NCBI GenBank assembly: GCA_945878355.1
Contig: CAMCTC010000159.1
Span: 1-8,302, forward strand
Reading direction: 5' to 3'
DNA: 8,302 nt
Origin: Bordetella parapertussis
GTDB taxonomy: Bacteria > Pseudomonadota > Gammaproteobacteria > Burkholderiales > Burkholderiaceae_C
Shown: in pieces, positions 1 through 5,404 of the stretch
Layout: every line of letters starts with the position of its first letter
Numbering within the stretch: position 1 is the stretch's first letter
Translations under genes and position numbers: made by a program
Notes under the pieces: model-generated
What the model was told of the DNA's origin: nothing
Seen by the model: only the letters and a program-made list of their open reading frames with translations
The model's database searches: none

Positions 1-1
1 A

Positions 2-898
2 GGCGGCCTGACGCCCAACGCCCATGTCACGACGCTGCTCGACAGCGGCTCGATGTTGCGGCTGGACGGCAACAGCGGTTTCGGCCAGGTCATCGGTGCC
101 GAGTCGATGGCGCTGGGCATTGAGCGTGCACGCGCGTCGGGCAGCTGCATCGTCGCGCTGGGCAACGCGCACCACCTCGGCCGCATCGGCGCCTGGGCCG
201 AGCAAGCCGCCGCCGCCGGCATGGTGTCTATGCATTTCGTCAACGTGATCTCGCGCGGCATCGTCGCCCCGCACGGCGGCTCCGATGCGCGCTTTGGCAC
301 CAACCCGTTCTGCGCTGGCGTGCCGCTGACCGGCCGCGACCCGGTGATCCTGGACTTCGCCACCAGCGTGATCGCCCAAGGCAAGACCCGGGTGGCGATG
401 AACAAGGGCGAGCTCGTTGGCCCGGACTGCCTGATCGACGACCAGGGCCACGCCACGCGTGACCCGAAGTACACGGTCGTGCCGCCTTTCGGCGCGCTGC
501 TGACCTTCGGCGCCCACAAGGGTTTTGGGCTGGCGCTGATGTGCGAGCTGCTAGGCGGCGCGCTGGCCGCCGGCATGACCCAGCGCGATGCCGAAGCGAG
601 CAAGCGTCGGGTGCTCAACGGCATGTTCAGCGTGCTGGTCGACCCGGCAGCGCTGGCCGACCGGGCGGGTTTCGAGCAAGAAGCGCTGGCGTTTCTGGAC
701 TGGGTCAAGGCCTCGCCGCCGCGCGAAGGTTTTGCACCGGTCAGCTCGCCTGGCGAGCCCGAGCGTGCGTCGCGCGCGCGCCGCACCGCCGAGGGCGTGC
801 CGGTGGATGCGACGACCTGGCACGAGATCCTGGGCGCCGCGGCCAAGCTGGGCGTCGATCCAGCCCTGGTGCAGGCCGACGCCGGGCTGGCTGCTTGA
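2..898 (+). CDS. Malate/L-lactate dehydrogenase family (Ldh2) oxidoreductase, 5' end missing
   Basis: The frame is open from the left window edge to a TGA at 896-898, giving 298 visible residues, so the ATG at 53 is internal and not the start. The family (malate/lactate/ureidoglycolate/sulfolactate dehydrogenases, NAD(P)-dependent, cytosolic) usually has about 340-360 residues, so some 50-60 N-terminal residues, including the SHG-type active-site segment, lie outside the window. Visible family marks are GGLTPNAHV near the edge, the GNAHHLGRIG segment whose second His matches the conserved active-site His of the family, RFGTNPFCAGVP, LDFATSVIAQGK (nucleotide/substrate region) and HKGFGLALMCELLGGAL. 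The reaction is oxidation of a 2-hydroxyacid to a 2-oxoacid or the reverse; the substrate cannot be read from sequence. It lies 101 bp upstream of the hydratase in the same direction, so it may belong to the same catabolic unit. Family is secure; substrate and operon membership are inference. Confidence 0.88.
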   Translation, partial: GGLTPNAHVTTLLDSGSMLRLDGNSGFGQVIGAESMALGIERARASGSCIVALGNAHHLGRIGAWAEQAAAAGMVSMHFVNVISRGIVAPHGGSDARFGTNPFCAGVPLTGRDPVILDFATSVIAQGKTRVAMNKGELVGPDCLIDDQGHATRDPKYTVVPPFGALLTFGAHKGFGLALMCELLGGALAAGMTQRDAEASKRRVLNGMFSVLVDPAALADRAGFEQEALAFLDWVKASPPREGFAPVSSPGEPERASRARRTAEGVPVDATTWHEILGAAAKLGVDPALVQADAGLAA

Positions 899-972
899 CG
901 GGCCCTCAGCCTTGAGCTTGCGGCAAAGAAAATGCTGGCTTGGGCTGAGACGGGTCAGTTTGTTGGTTTGAT

Positions 973-1017
973 TCAAGGGTCTAGAGGTCAGGGGTCGAGA
1001 TGTCAGGGGTCGAGATG
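973..1017 (+). repeat. Tandem 15-bp repeats carrying RBS and start codon
   Basis: Two exact, adjacent copies of TCAGGGGTCGAGATG occupy 988-1002 and 1003-1017. A third, degraded unit at 973-987 matches 12 of 15 bases. Each exact copy holds an AGGGG ribosome-binding-like stretch five bases before an ATG, so the translation start of the following gene is duplicated in frame. The repeat unit is 5 codons, so use of either ATG gives the same protein except for five extra N-terminal residues. Confidence 0.85.
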
Positions 1018-1863
1018 GATTTGCAGCATTTACGCGATTGGATAGGCCGCAGCGAGCAGCACCATGACGAGGTCACCGCCGTGCCGGTGGCCGCGCTGTC
1101 GGCGACGCTGGACCGCGACGAGCCCTTGCCGCCGCGCGGCAGCGAGCTGCCGCCGCTGTGGCACTGGCTGTACTTCACGCCACTGGCGCGCCACAGCGAG
1201 ATTGGCGAAGACGGCCATCCCAAGCGCGGCGGTTTCCTGCCGCCGGTGCCGCTGCCGCGCCGCATGTGGGCCGGTGGCAGGCTCGAGTTTCACCACCCAC
1301 TGCGGGTGGGCGATGAGATCACCCGCGACTCGACCATCGCCGACGTCAACATCAAGACCGGGCGCAGCGGTTCGCTGGTCTTTGTCACGGTGCGACACGA
1401 GATCCGCAACGCCAAAGGGCTGGCGGTCAGCGAAGAGCACGACATCGTTTACCGCGACGCGCCTGCGCCGGATGCGCCGGTGCCGCAGCCCCAGGCTGCG
1501 CCGGCCGACGCCGCGTTCTGGCGCGAGATCACGCCCGACCCGGTGATGCTGTTTCGCTACTCGGCGCTGACCTTCAACAGCCACCGCATCCACTACGACC
1601 GGTCTTATGTGACCGAGGTCGAGGGCTACCCCGGCCTGATCGTGCACGGCCCGTTGATCGCGACCTTGCTGCTCGACCTGCAGCGGCGCGACAAGCCCGG
1701 GGCGCGGGTCAAGCGCTTCACTTTCAAGGCCTTGCGGCCGGTGTTCGACATCCACCGCTTCACTGTCTGCGGCCGACCCGATGCGGGTGGGCATGGCATG
1801 CAGCTCTGGACCCGCGACCACGAAGGCTGGCTGACGATGCAAGCCAGCGCCGAATTCTCCTGA
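1000..1863 (+). CDS. Mesaconyl-C4-CoA hydratase-like double-hotdog (MaoC/HTD2-like, COG3777) acyl-CoA hydratase
   Basis: A 287-residue protein (282 if the second ATG at 1015 is used) with two hotdog halves. The N-terminal half is a FAS1-like dehydratase domain of about residues 5-150, with PPLWHWLYFTP and GGFLPPVPLPRRMWAGG. The C-terminal half is the catalytic MaoC-like domain of about residues 175-287. The catalytic helix reads RYSALTFNSHRIHYD (187-200), with His198 at the position of the hydratase-2 catalytic His and Asn193 where many R-hydratases have Asp; EGYPGLIVHGPL (208-219) follows. Proteins of this type add water to a C4-CoA thioester of an unsaturated dicarboxylate (mesaconyl-C4-CoA or itaconyl-CoA) to give citramalyl-CoA. 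Between a dehydrogenase, a CoA-transferase and a CitE-like lyase, that role fits well. It could instead act on another 2-enoyl-CoA. The stop is 18 bp before the acyl-CoA dehydrogenase start, so the two are probably co-transcribed. Confidence 0.85.
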   Translation: MSGVEMDLQHLRDWIGRSEQHHDEVTAVPVAALSATLDRDEPLPPRGSELPPLWHWLYFTPLARHSEIGEDGHPKRGGFLPPVPLPRRMWAGGRLEFHHPLRVGDEITRDSTIADVNIKTGRSGSLVFVTVRHEIRNAKGLAVSEEHDIVYRDAPAPDAPVPQPQAAPADAAFWREITPDPVMLFRYSALTFNSHRIHYDRSYVTEVEGYPGLIVHGPLIATLLLDLQRRDKPGARVKRFTFKALRPVFDIHRFTVCGRPDAGGHGMQLWTRDHEGWLTMQASAEFS

Positions 1864-1881
1864 CCTTCTGTTGACACGACC

Positions 1882-3054
1882 ATGACCGATCACCCCGCCC
1901 ACCCCGACCACCGCTACCAAGACATCCGCGACGCCGTGCGCGCGCTCTGCGCCGAGTTCCCCGACGCCTACCACCGCGAGGTCGACAGCCGGCGCGCTTA
2001 CCCCGAGGCTTTTGTCGATGCGCTGACCAAGGCCGGCTGGATGGCCGCGCTGATCCCGCAGCAGTACGGCGGCTCCGGCCTGGGCTTGGCCGAGGCCTCG
2101 GTGATCATGGAGGAGATCAACCGCGCGGGCGGCAACTCCGGCGCCTGCCACGGCCAGATGTACAACATGGGCACACTGCTGCGTCACGGCAGCGACGCGC
2201 AGAAACAGCGCTACCTGCCCAAGATCGCCGCCGGCGAGTTGCGCCTGCAGTCTATGGGCGTGACCGAGCCGAGCACCGGCACCGACACCACCAAGATCAA
2301 GACCCTGGCGGTCAAGAAAGACGGCCGCTATGTCGTCAACGGCCAGAAGGTCTGGATCTCGCGCATTCAGCATTCCGACCTGATGATCCTGCTGGCGCGC
2401 ACCACGCCGCTGGCCGATGTGAAGAAGAAGAGCGAAGGCATGTCGGTGTTCATCGTCGACCTGCGCGACGCGATCGGCCATGGCTTGACGGTGAGCCCGA
2501 TCGCCAACATGGTCAACCACGAGACCAACGAGCTGTTCTTCGAGAACCTAGAGATCCCCGAGGAGAACCTGATCGGCCAGGAGGGCCAGGGCTTCAAGTA
2601 CATCCTCGACGGGCTGAACGCCGAGCGCACGCTGATCGCCGCTGAGTGCATAGGCGATGGCCGCTGGTTCATCGACCGCGTCAGCGCCTATGTCAAGGAC
2701 CGGGTCGTCTTCGGCCGGCCGATCGGCCAGAACCAGGGCGTGCAGTTCCCGATCGCCGAGGCTCATATCGAGGTCGAGGCGGCCGACCTGATGCGCTGGC
2801 AAGCCTGCACGCTGTACGACGCGCACCAGCCCTGCGGCGCCCAGGCCAACATGGCCAAGTACCTGGCGGCCAAGGCGAGCTGGGAGGCGGCCAACGCCTG
2901 CATCCAGTTCCACGGCGGTTTCGGCTTTGCCTGCGAATACGACGTCGAGCGCAAGTTCCGCGAGACACGGCTGTACCAGGTGGCGCCGATCTCGACCAAC
3001 ATGATCCTGAGCTATGTCGCCGAGCATGTGCTTGGTTTGCCGCGGAGCTTCTAG
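1882..3054 (+). CDS. Acyl-CoA dehydrogenase with IVD/LCAD-type catalytic Glu
   Basis: A 390-residue cytosolic FAD enzyme of normal family length, expected to oxidise a saturated acyl-CoA to the 2,3-enoyl-CoA and pass electrons to electron-transfer flavoprotein. Family marks in order: PQQYGGSGLGLAEAS (59-73); the FAD/substrate segment GVTEPSTGTDT (126-136); NGQKVWIS (153-160); GRPIGQNQGVQF (278-289); FHGGFGFACEYDVERKFR (343-360). The C-terminal site where most members have the catalytic Glu (IYEGTS in MCAD) reads LYQVAPIST, with Pro369 in the Glu position. Glu248 in LNAERTLIAAE sits where isovaleryl-CoA and long-chain dehydrogenases carry their catalytic Glu, so the enzyme is probably active with the base moved there. 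It lacks the long N-terminal extension of the known methylsuccinyl-CoA dehydrogenase of the ethylmalonyl-CoA pathway. The ATG at 1882 has no strong Shine-Dalgarno, so translation may be coupled to the hydratase 18 bp upstream. A methylsuccinyl-CoA-like substrate is a guess from context. Confidence 0.92.
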   Translation: MTDHPAHPDHRYQDIRDAVRALCAEFPDAYHREVDSRRAYPEAFVDALTKAGWMAALIPQQYGGSGLGLAEASVIMEEINRAGGNSGACHGQMYNMGTLLRHGSDAQKQRYLPKIAAGELRLQSMGVTEPSTGTDTTKIKTLAVKKDGRYVVNGQKVWISRIQHSDLMILLARTTPLADVKKKSEGMSVFIVDLRDAIGHGLTVSPIANMVNHETNELFFENLEIPEENLIGQEGQGFKYILDGLNAERTLIAAECIGDGRWFIDRVSAYVKDRVVFGRPIGQNQGVQFPIAEAHIEVEAADLMRWQACTLYDAHQPCGAQANMAKYLAAKASWEAANACIQFHGGFGFACEYDVERKFRETRLYQVAPISTNMILSYVAEHVLGLPRSF

Positions 3055-3060
3055 GCCCAC

Positions 3061-3134
3061 CCCCGTAGTGGCTGGCGCCACTCCCCCTCAAGGGGGCGAC
3101 GCCAGCGGCCCGGCTTAGCCGGTTCCGCGGCGTC
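3061..3134. repeat. REP-like intergenic element of three successive hairpins
   Basis: Three inverted repeats stand head to tail in the 139-bp gap between the dehydrogenase and the CoA-transferase. Hairpin 1: AGTGGC (3067-3072), loop TGGC, GCCACT (3077-3082). Hairpin 2: CCCCC (3083-3087), loop TCAA, GGGGG (3092-3096). Hairpin 3 is longer: GACGCC (3098-3103) with GGCGTC (3129-3134), GCGG (3105-3108) with CCGC (3125-3128), and CCGGC (3110-3114) with GCCGG (3118-3122) around TTA. No T-run follows, so it is not a normal intrinsic terminator. From memory, similar hairpins with a CCCCCTCAAGGGGG core are scattered between genes in Burkholderiales. In mRNA it could protect or limit the transcript between the upstream and downstream genes. 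Confidence 0.7.
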
Positions 3135-3182
3135 CGCTTGATTGGGTGGATGAACTGCGTAGTCGGTGGTGAGTGCCACCTT

Positions 3183-3187
3183 GGAGA
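3183..3187 (+). promoter_or_regulatory. Ribosome-binding site fixing the CoA-transferase start
   Basis: GGAGA ends six bases before the ATG at 3194. This decides for that ATG over the in-frame GTG at 3173, which has no comparable site and would add seven residues (MPPWRNQ) with no family match in front of the conserved MLPLEGITVV start. Confidence 0.75.
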
Positions 3188-3193
3188 AATCAG

Positions 3194-4375
3194 ATGCTGC
3201 CACTTGAAGGCATCACCGTCGTCGCGCTTGAACACGCGATCGCTGCACCGTTCTGCACCCGCCAGCTCGCCGACCAGGGCGCTCGGGTGATCAAGGTCGA
3301 GCGTCCCGGCGTGGGCGACTTCGCGCGCGGCTACGACGAGCGCGTCAACGGGCTGGCTTCGCATTTCGTCTGGACGAACCGCAGCAAGGAGAGCTTGACG
3401 CTGGACTTGAAGCACGAACAGGCCGACGAGGTGCTGTCGCGCTTGCTGGAGCAAGCCGATGTGCTGGTGCAAAACCTGGCACCGGGCGCGGCGGCGCGCA
3501 TGGGGCTGTCCTACGAGGTCTTGTCGGCCAAGCATCCGAAGCTGATCGTCTGCGACATCTCGGGCTATGGCAACGATGACGCCAAGCCCGGTCCTTACCG
3601 CGACAAGAAGGCTTACGACCTGCTGATCCAGAGCGAGTCGGGTTTCGTCTCGATCACCGGCAGCGAGGACGAGCCGGCCAAGGCCGGCTGCTCGATTGCC
3701 GACATCGCCGCCGGCATGTACGCTTACAGCAACATCCTGACCGCGCTGATCCAGCGCGGACGCACCGGCCGCGGCAAGCACATCGATGTCTCGATGCTCG
3801 AGAGCATGGTCGAGTGGATGAGCTACCCGCTGTACTACGCTTACCAGGGTGCGAGCCCGCCGTCCCGCGCTGGCGCGGCGCACGCGACGATCTACCCTTA
3901 TGGCCCGTTTGCCACTGGCGACGGCAAGGTCGTGATGATGGGCTTGCAGAACGACCGCGAGTGGCGGGTCTTTTGCCAGCAGGTGATGCTGCAGCCCGGC
4001 TTGGCCGACGACGATCGCTTCAACACCAATGCGCGGCGCACCGCTGCGCGCGAGGCTTTGCGCGGCCTGATCACCTTGGCTTTCGAGGCCATGACGGCCG
4101 AGCAAGTGGTCGCGCGGCTCGACGCTGCCGGCATCGCCAACGCCAGCGTCAACAGCTTGGCCGATGTCTGGGCCCATCCGCAACTGCAGGCGCGCGGACG
4201 CTGGACCGAGGTCGACACACCCGCCGGCCGGGTGCCCGCGCTGCTGCCGCCGGGCTGTGTCGAGGCCCGAATGGACGCTGTGCCCGCGCTCGGCGAGCAC
4301 AGCCTAGCGGTTCTGGCCGGGCTGGGTTTCGACGCTGGTCAGATCGAGCAGATGAGGCTTGACGGCGTCTTCTGA
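3194..4375 (+). CDS. Class III (CaiB/BaiF) CoA-transferase, candidate itaconate/mesaconate CoA-transferase
   Basis: A 393-residue cytosolic enzyme that moves CoA from a donor thioester such as succinyl-CoA to a carboxylic acid through an aspartyl anhydride. The N-terminus MLPLEGITVVALEHAIAAPF is typical, and GARVIKVERPGVGDFAR (29-45) is the CoA-binding region. Asp170 in GCSIADIAAGMYAY (165-178) aligns with the catalytic Asp of formyl-CoA transferase. GRGKHIDVSMLESM (192-205) and the C-terminal PALGEHS (364-370) are also family features. The KKAYDLLIQSESGF segment (138-151) resembles, from memory, the itaconate/mesaconate CoA-transferases (Ict/Mct), which have about 400 residues. The neighbouring hydratase and CitE-like lyase support activation of itaconate, mesaconate or a related C5 diacid. 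The family is certain and the substrate is inference; carnitine-type or oxalate-type transferase substrates are not excluded. It follows the triple-hairpin element. Confidence 0.9.
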   Translation: MLPLEGITVVALEHAIAAPFCTRQLADQGARVIKVERPGVGDFARGYDERVNGLASHFVWTNRSKESLTLDLKHEQADEVLSRLLEQADVLVQNLAPGAAARMGLSYEVLSAKHPKLIVCDISGYGNDDAKPGPYRDKKAYDLLIQSESGFVSITGSEDEPAKAGCSIADIAAGMYAYSNILTALIQRGRTGRGKHIDVSMLESMVEWMSYPLYYAYQGASPPSRAGAAHATIYPYGPFATGDGKVVMMGLQNDREWRVFCQQVMLQPGLADDDRFNTNARRTAAREALRGLITLAFEAMTAEQVVARLDAAGIANASVNSLADVWAHPQLQARGRWTEVDTPAGRVPALLPPGCVEARMDAVPALGEHSLAVLAGLGFDAGQIEQMRLDGVF

Positions 4376-4440
4376 TCTCCCACCCACCCGCGACGGCTTG
4401 GCCTGAAGCCGCCCGACGAATCACCTGAGCGCAGACCGCC

Positions 4441-5301
4441 ATGACCGACCCTCTTGTCAACCCCATCGCCGATCCACGCGCTGGCGCTGCCACTTCGCTG
4501 GGCAGCAGCCAGCGTTCGCTGCTGTTCGTGCCGGGGTCGCGACCCGACCGCTTCGACAAAGCGCTGGCCGCAGGTGCGAGCGCGGTGATCCTCGACCTCG
4601 AGGACGCCGTGGCGCCGGCCGACAAGGACAGCGCCCGCGCCGCGCTGCGGGCCTGGCTGCGGCCTGACATGGCGGTGATTGTTCGCATCAACAGTGTCGA
4701 CACGCCCTGGTTTGTCGACGACCTGGCGCTGTGCGGCGCGCCTGGCGTGGCCGCAGTGATGTGCCCCAAGGCCGAGCGCGCCGACACACTGGCGGCGGTG
4801 ATGGGCGCGGGTGCGCGCGCGCTGCTGCCGCTGGTCGAGAGCGCTGCCGGCCTGGCTGGTTTGGCCGGTCTGGCCGCTGCGCCCGGCGTGTTGCGCCTGG
4901 CTTTCGGGTCGATCGACTTGCAGGCCGACCTGGGGCTGCGCGACGCGACCGAGGACGAGTTGCTGCCCTTCCGCTTGCAACTGGTGATGGCCTCCAGGCT
5001 GGCTGGCATCGGCGCGCCTATCGACGGCGTCAGCACCGCGATCGAGGACGAGGACGGCTTGCGCCGCGACGTGTTGCGTGCGCGCCGCTTGGGCTTTGGC
5101 GGCAAGCTGTGCATCCACCCGCGCCAGGTCGCCAGCGTCAACCGCCACCTCGCCCCGGCGGCCGAGGAACTTGCCTGGGCCGAGCGGGTGCTGGCTGCAG
5201 CAGTCGGCGGCGCAGCGGTGGCGGTCGACGGCAAGATGGTCGACCGGCCGGTGCTGCTGCGGGCCCAGGCGATCCTGCGCGAGGCCGCGATCGGCGCTTG
5301 A
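4441..5301 (+). CDS. CitE-like HpcH/HpaI-family acyl-CoA lyase, candidate citramalyl-CoA lyase
   Basis: A 286-residue TIM-barrel enzyme of the citrate lyase beta/malyl-CoA lyase group, Mg2+-dependent and cytosolic, cleaving a 3-hydroxyacyl-CoA by retro-Claisen chemistry. Visible motifs: RSLLFVPGSRPDRFDKA (25-41), LDLEDAV (51-57), VRIN with Arg82, PLVESAAGL with Glu133 and FGSIDLQADLG with Asp159 (the two expected metal ligands), GAPIDGV (191-197) and GKLCIHPRQV (221-230). The barrel starts about 20 residues later than in many relatives, but no ATG, GTG or TTG lies in frame between 4441 and the barrel, so the ATG at 4441 stands. With the hydratase and CoA-transferase upstream, cleavage of citramalyl-CoA to acetyl-CoA and pyruvate is the best guess. 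Malyl-CoA, methylmalyl-CoA or another hydroxyacyl-CoA remains possible. The 65-bp gap after the CoA-transferase shows no terminator, so co-transcription is likely. Confidence 0.88.
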   Translation: MTDPLVNPIADPRAGAATSLGSSQRSLLFVPGSRPDRFDKALAAGASAVILDLEDAVAPADKDSARAALRAWLRPDMAVIVRINSVDTPWFVDDLALCGAPGVAAVMCPKAERADTLAAVMGAGARALLPLVESAAGLAGLAGLAAAPGVLRLAFGSIDLQADLGLRDATEDELLPFRLQLVMASRLAGIGAPIDGVSTAIEDEDGLRRDVLRARRLGFGGKLCIHPRQVASVNRHLAPAAEELAWAERVLAAAVGGAAVAVDGKMVDRPVLLRAQAILREAAIGA

Positions 5302-5324
5302 CACGCCGGCTGCGTCAGCGGTCG

Positions 5325-5385
5325 CCCGCGTGACATTTCGCGGGTTCGCCGGGATGTCGGCGCTGCTGCGGTTGAGGTACACCTC
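5325..5385 (+). other. Inverted repeats in the gap before the acyl-CoA ligase
   Basis: The 103-bp gap between the lyase and the ligase holds two small symmetric elements. One is CCCGCG (5325-5330) and CGCGGG (5339-5344) around an 8-base loop. The other is GAGGT-AC-ACCTC (5374-5385), a 12-bp interrupted palindrome about 20 bases before the ligase ATG. Neither has a T-run, so neither is a standard terminator. The second could be a small operator or a weak mRNA hairpin; both may be chance in DNA this GC-rich. Confidence 0.25.
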
Positions 5386-5404
5386 TGGCTGAGCCGATCA
5401 ACCA

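Noticed and set aside
905..949. Inverted repeat CTCAGCC (905-911) / GGCTGAG (943-949) as a terminator after the Ldh2 gene
   Set aside because: The 31-base loop is long and no T-run follows; it could be chance and does not support a transcript end.
1030..2520. Long open frame of 496 codons on the minus strand, opposite the hydratase and dehydrogenase
   Set aside because: It lies antisense to two clear family genes; long antisense frames are common in GC-rich coding DNA, and its translation is low-complexity (His, Arg, Gln, Ala, Val) with no family motif.
3173..3193. Upstream GTG start for the CoA-transferase
   Set aside because: The ATG at 3194 has a well-placed GGAGA and begins exactly at the conserved family N-terminus.
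5354..5392. Tiny open frame of 12 codons before the ligase, as a leader peptide
   Set aside because: It shows no run of regulatory codons, and its 3' part only overlaps the small palindrome; the composition is as expected by chance.
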